A DNA stretch of 64,000 nt from Brachycybe producta (taxonomy: Eukaryota; Arthropoda; Diplopoda; Playtdesmida; Andrognathidae). The stretch covers positions 496,001-560,000 of the forward strand of contig JAUPFP010000016.1 in NCBI GenBank assembly GCA_036925085.1, given 5' to 3'. Position 1 is the stretch's first letter; each line of letters opens with the position of its first letter. Below, in pieces: positions 10,571 through 22,717 of this stretch. A model generated the notes under the pieces. That model had not been told where the DNA came from. It did not search any database and saw only the letters and a list, made by a program, of their open reading frames with translations. The position numbers and the translations under genes are program-made.

Positions 10571-10757
10571 GCCTTGTTTCTACTGGGGTGAAAATTTGAA
10601 CTTTTTTGCAATTTCAACTGGTGAAAAATTGAACAAACGTGGCCTTTGCCTATGATAGTGAATAGGCGGGGCGGGGGGGGGGCACGTTTGTTCAATTTTT
10701 CATCAGTTGAAATTTGCAAAAAAAAAGTTCAAATTTTCACCCGAGTGGAAACATGGC
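10571..10757. mobile_element. MITE, GCCTTGTTTCCA family, copy 1
   Basis: The terminal inverted repeats are about 70 bp: GCCTTGTTTCTACTGGGGTG with GGTGAAAATTTGAAC, then TTGCAATTTCAACTGGTGAA, mirrored at the right end. The centre is a short GC-rich segment with a G homopolymer. Related elements lie at 44189-44834 and 49103-49282. Confidence 0.85.
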
Positions 10758-11349
10758 CTAACCATGTATTTTTTTTTTCCTTTGCTGTGATCATGCAACT
10801 TTATTATTTGTAATAATGTTCACCAATCAGGTATTTAACGTTTTCATTTCTCTTTCTTTTTGCATAATCATATTCAAAGGTTAGCATGTCACATTTTTAA
10901 TGTGTCCAAGTGTTTTTCAACATATAATCACGATGACTGATACAAAATGGGAAATAGCTTTATTAGAAATAAGCTTTTAAAGAGCAGACAATTGTCTAAA
11001 TTCCTTTACTAGCCCCTTCCAACACCTTCACACCCTCACCCCACCCGTTTGCCTCAAATCTTTAACATAGTTTCTTTACTTTGAATGTCTCTCTATAGCG
11101 TGGTAAACAGTAAACACCAATGGACACAGATCTCTCCATGGCAGTTCGCAGAGTAATTTATTCAAGTGTCCAGATTCGTTAGTTGTCTACTTTTCTTTCC
11201 AATGTTTAACAGAAGATAGAAGGAGAGAAAAAAGTCAATGTTTACGTATAGGAAAGATAAAACTAAATTAGCCAAAGGCACTAAAACAAACCTCACCTCT
11301 GTCCTTTGTGGTATTCAAAAGAGGTTTGTGGATTCTGGATAGTGACAAT
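10758..11349. other. Intergenic DNA, no feature recognised
   Basis: AT-rich sequence with one segment (10976-11005, AAAGAGCAGACAATTGTC) that recurs near 48361. No exon was recognised. Confidence 0.4.
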
Positions 11350-11549
11350 GAGGCTTATTACACGGCACTACTTAATCCCGATAGAAGTGTTGATATAATA
11401 TGTCCCTCCGACGCAGGCTCCGCACATCTTATGCATACAAGTATGAGATCTCACATCACAAAACAATTGAAAAGAGGGGTACGGAGCCTGCTTAGGAGGG
11501 TACATATCGACAATTCTATCGGAATATGTAGTGCTGTGTAATAAGCCTC
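11350..11549. mobile_element. TIR element, 200 bp, GAGGCTTATTACAC ends
   Basis: The arms GAGGCTTATTACACGGCACT and the inverse of GAGGCTTATTACACAGCACT extend imperfectly for about 85 bases each, so nearly the whole element is a hairpin (CCCTCC...GCAGGCTCCG is also mirrored). No clear target duplication was seen. An apparent 77-residue frame over it is not a gene. Confidence 0.8.
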
Positions 11550-11599
11550 ACTTACACTTGAGCGACTCATTTACCTACATTGTTGAATCTTCTACTATT

Positions 11600-11735
11600 C
11601 TGCGAAAATTTAGCTTTTTCATAGTCAAACTTTTTTCAGAAAAAAATATTACGAAGAAATTCAAGTGTTTTAAAAACTAGAATAGTTTGGTGATAATGCT
11701 GGTAGTTTGTTCACAATGATATCTTATAAAATTGT
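11600..11735. repeat. Foldback subfamily 2, partial arm
   Basis: AATTCAAGTGTTTTAAAAAC, TAGAATAGTTTGG, ATAATGCTGG and CACAATGATATCTTATAAAA match the variant arm seen at 54230-54330 and 61015-61080. No right arm was identified. Confidence 0.55.
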
Positions 11736-12639
11736 CAGATTTGTAAAAGACACACCTGACAAGACTTACCTTGTAGAGGGAAGTCCAGATGTCCAGGCAG
11801 TCATGGCACAGAATAATCCACAAATGAGAAAAACCAAATGCAAATCACAAGGCAATAATAAACAATTGACTTGTATCTTCGTGGCATTCAGCCAAATTTG
11901 CAATTAACTCATGTTTAAAAATAACAAAGTGTATTTCTTATTTGTCAAAACAAAAAAGATGAAAAAGAGATTTACAGCTAAGAAACCATTTTCGTTACTG
12001 TCAATGTCGACTTGTGCACTATACAAAATGGCGAAGCTAAATTATCATCTCTAATGGACAACAAGCTATTAATGCCAGTTTTGTATAAACTTTAGCACAT
12101 TAGACTATCATCAATTTACAATACATTGACAGAACTTCCAATACGAATAACATGAGTTTACATTTTCAAATGAAACTTCTATTGCAAAAGGTTAAAGAGC
12201 ATTATCAAAATACAACATCTCACCGTAAAGTGCAAATTATGCATATGCAAATAAGGTGCACACGGCACCTATTTTGCACACGGCAAAAAACCACAAGAGA
12301 AATAAAACCTTGTGCGCAAGCGAAAAATGGAAGAAGATTTTTCGAGAAACAAAACGAAACGTAACAGTGGAAGGGAGAAACTGGATACCAAAAAAGAGTT
12401 AAGAGAAGAGAGTGCCATAGGAGTGCCATAGAAGTGCCTAGGATTGCTGCTGCCTGGAACATCATGGACAGGGAAGAAAAACACATTTTTCACTATTACT
12501 AATTTAACTAACTATAAATTTTGGGGGGATAAACATTAAATTTTACATTTGTTGTCTTTAAAAAGTCTCATGTTAATTTTGTTTTTAATACAAGCTTTCA
12601 TTAGCTTCAAGAACCCAAAACAAACCCTGTTATTCCTGC
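11736..12639. other. Intergenic DNA, no gene recognised
   Basis: Contains short open frames without recognised homology and a tandem trace near 12410-12440 (AGTGCCATAG repeated). No splice-supported exon was recognised. Confidence 0.4.
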
Positions 12640-13140
12640 TACACTCGGGCAGAAATTAACAAAATAAACTTTCTATGACAATTTGAAATTTGTGAAATGT
12701 TGATGAAAAAATGGGACAGACTAATCGTAGGTCACCTACATTTTCAGATAGCTATTTGGAGAAGAACTGTGGGGCCAATCATCGCCTACCTTTTAGATAT
12801 GAACTGGGGGGGTCACTGAGTGAATCACACATTTTTACATTTTGGGGGGCTGCGTTCCTCAAACCCCCCCCCCCGTTTTGCAACAAGCTTAATTTAACGT
12901 AACCCCACCTAAACACAGATATAAAAAGGGTTCTATGTGTAGGTCACTGAGTGACCTACGATTATTCTGTTCCTGAAAAAACCTAAAAACAGTTTCAAAA
13001 GAGTAATTAAAAAATGTTTATTTTTTAAGATATTGTCACAAAAAAAACTTTTTAGCATGTTTTACCCATTCTAGTTTTGTAAACAATTTGAATTTTATCC
13101 TTATTTTGTTCCTGAAAAAAGTTTGACGTTTATACCGCTC
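12640..13140. repeat. Foldback subfamily 2 with a MITE insertion
   Basis: The left arm (TTTCTATGACAATTTGAAAT) and right arm (TTTAAGATATTGTCAC, TTCTAGTTTTGTAAACAA) match the layout of the element at 54230-54510. A separate TIR element occupies 12714-12971. Confidence 0.55.
12714..12971. mobile_element. TIR element, ACAGACTAATCGTAGGTCAC ends
   Basis: The left end is ACAGACTAATCGTAGGTCAC. The right end inverted is ACAGAATAATCGTAGGTCAC, about 20 bp of TIR. A third GGTCACTGAGTGA segment lies inside, and poly-C and poly-G runs are present. Confidence 0.72.
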
Positions 13141-15383
13141 CAAACCAACTCTCTAGCCTAATTAAGTCTTGAATGAAATTTTCTAACCCGATAACGAACT
13201 CGTATATGAATATTGTAAGATGTAAAAAATCCTTGAAACTTAGGACAATAATGTCAGAAGTCGTTCACAATAACACTTCTTTCAGACACACCTCTCAAAA
13301 CGAAAACTTCAGACAATTTCTGTATCGAATGTAAACATGCCTTTAGATTGCTGTACACAGTGGCTCAACCCCCCCCCCCCCCATTTCTATCTCTCTCTGA
13401 ATATACTGTATATAGCTATTAAGTAGAAAGGAGGCGACCTCGCGACTCAAAACCATAAATCACATCCACTTAATTGGATCAACAATAGCTAACGATGTCC
13501 AATGACCAAATAAACAAGAAAAGGATGAACAATCGAGTAAAGGTCATTACTGGGCTAACCAGTGGTGACCACTACACTCTCTCCACACCAAATTAAACGA
13601 AACAAACAGAAAAAGAGATTCGCCCTTCATTCAATCCACCCTAAACCACTTTTGCAGGTTATTATATTAACCATAAACGACCAAACTCAGAAATCTACTT
13701 AGTTACAAAAATCCAATTTCTACAACGAAGAAATAAAAATTGTAGACGGATGATGAAATTTGGCGCCTAACAAATGTATTTAGCCCATGAATGTTTATGT
13801 ATCCATAATAAGATCAAAATCCCAATTCAGGTTCCTTCATAATTAGGTAATTGCAACAAAAAAAAAGAGAGAACCCTCCTTCCAATTTAGGCACCCTTTA
13901 CACTTCTAGCACCCACTCCTAACTAACTAAACTAGTAACGCCACACACACACACACACACAAAAAAAACCTGGAATTCATATTTTATTAGCCCGGTCACA
14001 GATAAAAAGTAGATAGAAAGAAAGAGAGAGAGAGAGAGAGAAAAAAACATTTAGTGGTCATTACACGAAAAAAAATCGTGTTCAAATCAGAAAACCACAT
14101 TCAATATGCATGCACATCAGTGTTTGTTTACTTGTTTGTGTACACAGGGCATTTATAACCTCTCCTTCCTAAACTCAGGGCACAGACCAAAAATAAAACC
14201 AGAGACTAAAAAAACAGCAACAAAAAAAATATTACCCATAATTCGAGAGAAGAAAAAAAACGACGAAAATTAAGAAATAAACCAAATTCTGTCTTCATTT
14301 CAAATTGGAATTTTATCGTTATTTAGAGAAGAAGAAAAAAACCATCAATCATAATAAATGGCGCCTTCGGCAATGTAGGAAATAGTGACTTTTTTTTTTT
14401 GGAGGGTTGGTGGGGGTGCATTCGAATATGCCTAAGAAGAAATGGTTCACACATGCAGAAAATAAATAGTTTCAGCTATATTTTTGTGTTCCTCTACAGT
14501 GAAGGGTTCTCGCACATTACAAAAAAAACATTAATCAAGAATATATTGTTGAGTTTAATGAAAACAAAAAAGGAGGAGTCATAAAGAATTATTCTACTGA
14601 AAGATGGCTTTCTCATTGTCTAATAACATACAATTAGCTGTGGCAAGTAAAAAAAAACAATTTAAATGTTTTTAAGCCATACTTTCTGCCATTTAATCTC
14701 AATCACATGCTTACTTTCTTGAGGAAATGAAATTTAATATGGCCACCATCAATGTGATGATCAAGAAGTACCGGTATGTTGATGTTACGTTTCAAATATG
14801 GTCTCCTTATATAAGGCTTTCTATGGCCTCTTATTTGAGTAGAAAATGGCCAAATTTAGCTCATCTGGCAATTCATTTCGTAATTGAAAACAGAAAATGA
14901 ACAAAATAGAAAAAAAGGCTCACTTGAGTTATCGAATGCACCCAAACAAGAAGAACAAAAAAAACCTCTTGAAAATTTCATTTTTAAGCAATGGTGCGCG
15001 CGCCCCTTTAAAAATAGAGAACTTCTGAAGATGTTTTCATTCAGAAGAAGCCCATTTAAAAGCGACCACAATGCATTTTCTCTGCTATTTATAGGCAAGC
15101 CACAGTTTTCTCTCAAAACAGCCTTTCATTCTTTTTTTTTTTATTTCATTTCTTTCCTCAGGTAAAATACAATTGCAGAACGATGCTTGAGGATTATCCA
15201 ACCTCTAACTGTACCTAATAAAATTTAACCTCACTTTAATTTAAAATGACGAGAAAGAAAAATAGGAAGAAGAATTTTTTTTTGTCCCTTTCACATTTAT
15301 TTTTTTTTTGGAAGATCTTTTTCAAACAAAAAACTTTCGATATGAAGACATTCAATTTAATCAATTTATTTATTTCTAATCAT
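13141..15383. other. AT-rich intergenic DNA with microsatellites
   Basis: It holds poly-C (near 13372), (CA)n (about 13943-13962), (GA)n (about 14024-14041) and long A runs. A ~100-bp segment around 14505-14585 (GGTTCTCGCACATTACA, TTGTTGAGTTTAATGA) recurs around 17306-17400, so it is a dispersed repeat. No exon was recognised. Confidence 0.45.
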
Positions 15384-15454
15384 CAGGGCTTGAAAATTTG
15401 CATGCAATATCAAGCAAATGTTTCTCGATCTGTGGCCCAAGGGCCAACGATTCC

Positions 15455-15835
15455 GTTTATACCTGACTCATCCTAAGAAGATTTTTTTAGATTTGCAATG
15501 AAGGTTATTTTTTGTTGTTGTAATTATATATTGACAATGCATCTTACAGCATTTAGATCTTAAGGTCCCTCTGCCATAGACCAACAAGCTGCTGGCAGAG
15601 TATTCTTTGTAAAATTGTAATTGAAGAAGCGTTTAACGTCATGCTGATTGACCAAAAATTCTGTATTGTGTCATTTAGTCTGTTAAAAACACGATGATAT
15701 TAAATATTTTCAACAGTTTAAACAAAAGGATTATTGAACTGTTTTGTTATCAGACAAAATTACACAATCTTAAGTTTTTCATCGATCCCTATGACGTCAC
15801 AAGCTTCCTCTTAGGATGAGGCATGTATACATCAA
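15455..15835. mobile_element. CRE-bearing TIR element nested in the hAT element
   Basis: The left end GTTTATACCTGACTCATCCT and right end AGGATGAGGCATGTATAC are inverted partners. The right half (CAACAGTTTAAACAAAAG, TGACGTCACAAGCTT) matches the MITE in SPRYD7 intron 2 (58392-58622). It carries TGACGTCA at 15792-15799. Confidence 0.6.
15530..15625 (+). mobile_element. LINE 3'-end fragment
   Basis: GACAATGCAT, AAGGTCCCTCTGCCATAG and GCTGCTGGCAGAGTA, then AATTGTAATTGAA, match the 3' untranslated end of the LINE fragment at 52725-52920. The coding part is absent, as expected for 5' truncation. Confidence 0.55.
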
Positions 15836-16047
15836 ACAATAATTATCGTTTTTTCAATCAAAAAGACTTAGTTAAGAGGCTAAAACTAGTTGACAACTGA
15901 TAGTAACCAGACATCTAGCCCTTTAACCAGCCTTTTTTTGATTGAAAAAAAAGCCTAATTACAGTTGCTCTAATGATGATGATGACTACTTCACAATTGG
16001 CACTTGGGCAACAAATTGCTTGATATTGCATACAAATCCTAGCCCAA

Positions 16048-18885
16048 CTAATCATTTTATTTATTTCTATAAAAATATGGATTCCATTTGAGAACGCTTA
16101 TCTATAGGGGTGTTCCTATCACTTTACTGAATTGTTCAGTAGGCGTTTGTAGGAGAAAAAAAAATACTCGTTAGAATTGCGAGCCGCTGGTTGGTTATCA
16201 CCTCATTAGTTTCTTAAGCTCGTAGCCCAAAAACACTGGTTCTAAAAATATCACGAAATATTCCTACTTGTACTAATAATCATATCCATTGATTTTTAGC
16301 TTCCACTCCAAGCTTAGTTTAGAAAGCAAACAAAAAAAAGATGGCCTACGTAAGTGCCTCTGAGTGGGTGGCAGCCATCGCTGCTAATGTATTTACAGCA
16401 CAATTTAAGACATTTTATTTTATAAGTATTCATTCAAATGAAAATTAACAAACGAATAGAATGGCTGGCTGGCTGGCTGACTGCTTATTTTACGTTTCAA
16501 CTTATGTTATTTTAAAAACTAGAATCACTTTTACGAACTTTTAGAGTGTAATTTATCTTGAAAAATAAACTATGTATGCAAATTTAAATATTTTATTTTA
16601 GATTTTCATTTCAAATTTCCATACTTCATTTCATTTTCGTCATTATCCATCAAACCAATACAAAAAGCATGTTTTATTAGGTCAAGGCCCCATATATACA
16701 GAAAAACTAAACTGAGAATGTAATTTACGTGAAATAACTTAATATGAATAAGGAAAAAATCACAAACGCATTTAATAAAAAATAAAATCATACAGAATTT
16801 CACTTTGTAAGGCATTTAATAGGAGCGCCATATACCTTTCAGTGCAAAAGATCAGACACTACAAATATGCTGATTTATTTATTTTTATTTCTAATTTCTG
16901 TTAGTTTTTCAACATGTGCGATTCTTCCCTAACTGTATTCTATTAATATGACAGAAGGCTAACAAAAGATGAAATTCGTTTTTTTTATTATTCTTCTTCA
17001 ACAACGGCATTACATTTTATTAGCCAACAGGAATGGGTATTTCAAATATTACATTATGTACTTTTTTCTCTCCTTTTCTAGGAAATCAACAATGTCTTTG
17101 AAATATTTTCTACTGTAATGTGAGAAAATCCTTGAATGCGTAGAAAATATAAAAGCAGAATTATAGAAGAAACGATTTTATGATTCTTATTATTCTATTT
17201 AATTTCTTCCTAGAATTCAAGTGGCATTAAAACTTAACTCGTTTCATACATACAGAAAACAAAATTCATTTGTCTCTTTTTCTTTTGGCCCGTTTTTCAA
17301 TCAAGGGTTCTCACACACTACAGCAGAAACAATTTCAATAACATTGTTGAGTTCATAGAAGAGGAAGATATAAAATAGGAGGCGGAGCAGCCATAAAAAA
17401 ATAATGTTACCGAGCCTTCCTATTGGCTGATAAAATGTAATTCCGTCTGATAAAAAGAAACAATTTCACCATTTTTTCCCGCCTACTTTAGACCAAATAA
17501 AATAAGTATTGAATTATTTAAATTAGATAAAATTCCTTTTTTTTAAATCGAATTGTTTTCTCCATGTGTGACCTTCGTTAAATAAATATCACCGTTTTCA
17601 AAATATTTACTTTCAGGGTAGTACAAAAATTAATTAATTTAATTTTTTTAATATTTAATGATTTCTTTTTGTTTTTTTCTTCTTGTAAGAAAATTTTACA
17701 GAATTTTCATATTTTCATTTTCCACTTAATTTTAATAGATATTACTGTACATTACATAATTAGTAATTACATTATTAAACATAAAATTTAATTTTTTTTT
17801 ATTTAAATCAAAATTTATATCAAGTAGGCCTAAATCAATTTCTTTTCAACCAAAGTTTTTAACTTTTTAATTTTGAGCTTAATTTTAAGTAGTATATTAC
17901 ATTACATAATTAATAATTACATTATTAAATATAAAACTGAAGATTTTTTTAAAAAAAAATCCTGAATTTTTTTTTTTTATTTAAATAAAAAAATCTAATT
18001 TAGATAAAATAATAAATCGATTTTTTTCCTTTCCAAACACAAATCTGCCACCGCGTACTTCAACTCATGATAGAATGTAGATTTGGTTGAACTTCAAAAT
18101 GCTTCATTTCTAAAATCGATTTAAAATCGATGACATTAAACAGCAGGAAACCATTGTTATTACTTGGGTTGAACTTAATCTTCCATTTTGTTAAAGAAGC
18201 ACACAACCTTATTTTTATATTATTATTTTCTCAAGAAGAAGAAACAGAGCTCTTTCATCAGTGCTTCTAAATAACAGAACCCTTCAACCTCAACTTGTCT
18301 ACTTATGTCACAAAATTCAAGCATGCAATGAAATCGCATATATAAATTATAGGGGGGGGGGGAGGTCTGTTCTAATAAACGTGTTTCTTCTAGTATTCAG
18401 TGGTATTTTATTTCAATCATCGTGTGAAGAAGCTGTTGTTCTTGGTGCTCTATGCTTTTTATAATGTTGATGCGCCTCCATTGAAACACCACACACAAAA
18501 CATGCAACATACAGAGAAACACAGAAGACACTCTTTTCATTCTCTATTTTAAGTGTTTCGGTGTTTTTCCAAACTTCTTCGTCTTTCAGAAAGTAAAAAA
18601 AAATATATTTGCTTTTTTGCCCATCAAATTTAACAAGAAGTAAACAGACGTTTAGAAAAGAGGGTGGAAAAATTCATTCTGACTTCAGATCTCACAAACC
18701 AACAAAGCGACCGGAAAAAGTTCACACAAAAAAAAGTGTTTCCGATGCCACTAGGAGAGAGCACCACACGAACACAAATAAATATACAAAAAATAAATTG
18801 AATTCCTCTTCGAAAAATAAATCTGAATAAAAATACTTTTTTTTTAAAAAAAAAAAAAAAAAAAGTATTAACCATAATCAACATA
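16048..18885. other. AT-rich intergenic DNA, few features
   Basis: It contains a foldback-arm fragment near 16505-16590 (TTTTAAAAACTAGAATCACT), the dispersed segment at 17306-17400, two similar AT-rich blocks near 17640-17790 and 17880-18000 (TTACATTATTAAA repeated), and poly-A near 18838-18864. No exon was recognised. Confidence 0.45.
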
Positions 18886-19260
18886 TTACGGAGCCCTGTA
18901 AAGGACATGCGAGATTTTTTTTAAATCTCGAAATTTCGACTTTATCTCAAAATTTCGACTTTTAATCTCGAAATTTCGACTTTTAATCTCGAAATTTCGA
19001 CTTTTAATCTCGAAATTTCGACTTTTAATCTCTTATTCGGCCATATTAATTATGTCATGTTGTGCGCACCATACTCTAATTAAATTATTGCAAGCGCCCT
19101 CTTTTAGCAGCAATAATTTAATTATTAGAGTATGGTGTGCACAACATGGCATAATTAACATGACCGAATAAGAGATTAAAAGTCGAAATGTCAAGATTAA
19201 AAGTCGAAATGTCGAGATTTTTTTAAAAAAATCTCGCCTGTCCTTTACAGGGCTCCGTAA
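18886..19260. mobile_element. Palindromic element, 375 bp, with internal 20-bp tandem repeats
   Basis: The TIRs read TTACGGAGCCCTGTAAAGGA and its inverse, flanked on both sides by CATA (18882-18885 and 19261-19264). Inside the left arm are about five copies of AATCTCGAAATTTCGACTTT. The right arm keeps only about two diverged complements. A second, inner inverted repeat (GCACCATACTCTAATTAAAT with its partner) surrounds the centre. No coding capacity. Confidence 0.85.
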
Positions 19261-19279
19261 CATATGACTGAAAAAGCTT

Positions 19280-19450
19280 CATTTCTAAATAAAGCCTCGT
19301 TTTCACGATGATAGTTTTCACGATAGTTGCTGTCATGAGAGCAGCAGCAACTATCACGAGAACAATCATCGTGAAAACCACATGATAGTCACTATCACTG
19401 TTGCGATAGCACTATCACAACTATCTCGTTTAACTAGATAGTTGATAGTA
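19280..19450. repeat. Cluster of inverted ACTATCAC/GTGATAGT motifs
   Basis: GCCTCGTTTTCACGATGATA and the inverse ATCATCGTGAAAACC form one hairpin (19293-19380), with GTTGCTG...CAGCAAC inside. Beyond it CACTATCAC-type words are repeated to 19450. It is probably another decayed TIR element. Confidence 0.6.
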
Positions 19451-19744
19451 CTGTCACAATCAGAGGTTGACAAAAAATATAACCTTGTCAGCTTTAAGAA
19501 AATTATCTGTATTCCTTGTTACGTTCATCGAGTGAACCGAATTTTGAACAATAATTGAATTTTAAATCGCTTCTTGAATGTTGTCTAAAAGTCGTTTGGT
19601 TATTATATTCAAACGGGGTTTCTTATTTTACAACCTGTGAAATTATGCTAATTTGCCAGACCCTTGTTGAAAAGCAAGTGACCATAAAAAGATCCATTTT
19701 TCTGACCACCTTTGAGTCCCACCTATGGCGCGCCACTCCAGTGG

Positions 19745-19832
19745 CGTTAATATTTCTCTTTAAAAAAATCCAGTTGTTAATATTTCTCTTAAAAAAATTC
19801 AGTTGTTAATATTTCTCTTAAAAAAATTCTCT
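19745..19832. repeat. Three tandem ~30-bp units
   Basis: The unit TTAATATTTCTCTTAAAAAA followed by ATTCAGTTG occurs three times in a row (from 19747, 19777 and 19806) with one or two differences. Confidence 0.85.
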
Positions 19833-19859
19833 AGAAAAACATTAATTTTAATAAAACCA

Positions 19860-21400
19860 CCGAATGGAGAGAAAGAGACTGCTCCTATTGAGACGTTTTG
19901 GGGCCCCCGCTATTTTATTAATTTAGCGCCGTTTTGTTTTCTTTAATTTTGTAGACACCATGTATTTTGTAGCTTCTGGGCCACTCGGTACTAATAGGTA
20001 CCGATTGACCCAGATTCTATTTTTAGCTTGACCTTATCGTTCTCCCCTCTTTACCATTGTATTATCCTTCCACATGAGTGGATTCTTATCATTTTAATTT
20101 GAAGTTGTTTTCGTTTTTCCCCCTTTTAATTAAAAGGGTGACGTGTCTAATATTTTGGTGACCACTGGTCAATCACTTTTGATTGGCCAGTTTGGTTTTT
20201 ACTTTTGTTTTTGCCCAATCAGGGGCTACTGAGAAAGTGTTCTCAGTATCCTCTTTTTGGGTATAAAAAGGCCGTGTTTTTGTATGTAAGTTAGTTAGTT
20301 CTTAAATAACGAACCTATGCCCAATTCTGGCTAGGTTTTTAGATATTATTGTGACACGACTGGCCCGCCTCTCGTACCTTTGGCTCCAGTGCCGACGATG
20401 CGAGAGGAACTTCGTCCTCGTTGACGACGTTGTTCCCTCTGCTGTTGAGTCGGTGGTGCCGGGGTCGACTCTGTTGTCGACTGTTGCGGACCAGCCTCTA
20501 TTGCTGTTGAACCTCTGGGGGTTGGGTTCACCGGGCGCGACATTTACTATGCCTAGCCTGGCACGGCCCACAAAAAGACCGTCTTTCCTAGGGATCTTTT
20601 GGTATAGGCGTGACGATGCCGAAGAAACTCTAGTCCTATTCGTTGAGTTGCTGGAGGCTCCAGGCAGAGGGACTCAGGCTGTGTCTGAGTACCTTCTGCT
20701 GGATACTCCTCTATTTTAGGAGTACAGGAACTCAATACAATCCGAAATACACAATATGACACTGGTTGATGTATTCTGGACAAAACTCTTTACTTGCTCT
20801 TGATCACATAATTATTATTGCTTTTACATAATAATCTTTTCTAAGTCAGATCTTTCCTCTCTTCTAGAACTACTGTCTAGAACAAGACTTACTTGTCTTT
20901 TTCTCTAAAACTCTGTTACAAGTTCACCCTTGGAACTCTGAAGACTGACTGTCCTCACACTCAAGTCTCAGGCTCACTTGTCCGGTCTCCTGGGAGGGGC
21001 AACTGTCACCTCAGGGCGTAATGATTGACCAACTGGGCCAATCATTGCCCTGGGCCGGGGATATTAAATCATAATCAGAAATATTCTTGGAACTTATTTC
21101 CAATTTTCTCATGGTCGGACTTGGTTCCACGAATTCTCTAGAATTCGGGCCACCCATGTCCGAACATCTGTGCACCAAGGGGTGCCTTACTGTCAAAACT
21201 GAATTTTTGACTTAAGTGTTTCACCTTCTGTTTCTACAGGGTGTCACATTATTTTGAATGTTATTATTTCTATGTGTTGTGTGCTTAAACCAGTTCGATT
21301 CGTTTAATGTTTTATCTACAAAATAAACAACGATTTTATATTTAACTTAAACAGTGGTGTTTAATTGTTTTTGACTAAAATTCCGCGGTTGTGCATGTCA
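19860..21400 (+). mobile_element. Possible older LTR interrupted by a solo LTR
   Basis: A purine-rich tract (19863-19880) is followed by a TATA box (TATAAAAAG, 20262-20270). After removal of the solo LTR at 20350-21248, an AATAAA (21322-21327) would sit about 160 bases downstream of it. This spacing matches the gypsy LTR at 4905-5591. The boundaries are uncertain and no internal coding region was recognised, so this is inference. Confidence 0.35.
20350..21248 (-). repeat. Solo LTR, 899 bp, TSD TTAT
   Basis: The sequence runs TGTGACAC...GTGTCACA with TTAT on both sides (20346-20349 and 21249-21252). Read on the minus strand it starts TGTGACACCCTGTAGAAAC, like the gypsy LTR start TGTAACACCCTGTAAATC, so a gypsy-type LTR in minus orientation is likely. 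It is GC-richer than its surroundings near 20380-20720. No internal retroelement region adjoins it, which fits LTR-LTR recombination. Confidence 0.72.
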
Positions 21401-22717
21401 TCATTGCAGCTCTTCACCTTTTTGGATACTTCGATGACCCAACAGGTGCAAACCTGCAACGCAAGAGAGTGAGTATATTTTGCACGATTCTTAGGGCAGA
21501 TTTACGGACGAAAGTCCGAGAGATACAGAGATTAAAGATCCTCAAGACTGTGAAGTCTTTTGCCAGAGACTAGTGAGGATACAAAATAGATGTTATATTG
21601 GTCTAGTCCTCCCGGGCCAGTAGAATTAGTGACCTAGCCACTCACTATCAGTACGAGTGAAAACTCGCTCGTATCAACCTAAAAGAGCAGATTCTACTAG
21701 TGGAAAAAGGTCCGTCACAATATATAACATAATAGCCACTGCAGTGGCGCCACCCAAAGAGACAAACACAAAATACATATCTATTCAGCCACCTTAAATT
21801 GTTTTCACACAAAAATCCGCAGCCCAAGCAGAGCATTTATTCGTATCAAATAATTAAATCGATTTCAATTCACGTCATTCCCTGTTGTATATTTAAACTA
21901 GAATCAAACAAACGGGAAAATATTTAAATGAAGTCATTGAGTGAGTGAGTCCGCGAGCCAAACAATATTCAAGGGAAATATCTACGCACTTTACACAAGA
22001 GACACCCGCCGTTATAGACGGCAGATGACAAAACAGCTGTTTCAATAACAACAAAAAACAAAACAAAAAAAAAATTGTGAATATTTCGCAGAAATTAAGT
22101 TACAAACAGAAAGAGAGAGAGATAGGAACGAACAACAACAACAAAAATGTGACCGCAGATAAAATAAACAAAACTTGATGAAATAGTTCGGCGAAAAAAG
22201 ATAAAAATGCGTAGAGAAGTTAGAAGGGGGTTTAGTAGGGGGGGGGGGGGCGGGGTTAAAAAAAAAGGGTTGATGTGTTGCTTCTGCGTGTCAAAATACA
22301 ATAACATCTAATTACAAACATCAAACAAATGTTATCTTTGTGATTTTTTTTATGAAATTACGCACTGAGAGCGAGAATGTGGGGTTAAAGTGCACCACCC
22401 CCTTTTTTGTTCCTTTTTTTATCCAGAATTCAGAAGAAGAAGAAAAAATTGATTATTTTAAAAATAATTATATTGTTTATTTTTATAGGAGAAAAAATAT
22501 ATAAAGGTGTATTCATGTTTATATCTTTAAAAAAAATTGTATAGCAGTTTCTAGTTCATTTGCATATTTTTCAATGGCAGCTAAAGCACAACTTTAAGTT
22601 AAATTGTAAGTTTTGAAACGTTATTCATATTCAATAGAAAAGTCTTTGAATTACCTTTAATAATAAACTTTCAAAATTATCAAATTGAATAAAAATTACC
22701 AAAAAAAAAACAATTTG
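21401..22717. other. Intergenic DNA with a moderately GC-rich block
   Basis: Positions 21391-21640 are less AT-rich and contain a 60-residue frame (21391-21573) with no recognised homology. It could be the start of an internal retroelement region behind the older LTR. The rest is AT-rich with G runs (22235-22250). No exon was recognised. Confidence 0.35.

Larger units (their letters stand above)
15384..16047. mobile_element. hAT-type element, 664 bp, 8-bp TSD CTAATCAT
   Basis: The ends are CAGGGCTTGAAAATTTGCAT and the inverse of TTGGGCTAGGATTTGTATGC, with GCAATATCAAGCAA shared in both. The direct repeat CTAATCAT flanks it exactly (15376-15383 and 16048-16055). CAGGG ends and an 8-bp duplication are hAT hallmarks. 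No transposase frame is present. It contains another TIR element and a LINE fragment. A shorter relative is at 23119-23425. Confidence 0.85.

Noticed and set aside
20302-20783. Frames of 65-122 residues on both strands
   Set aside because: They lie mostly inside the solo LTR, are GC-rich by composition, and none resembles a known protein.
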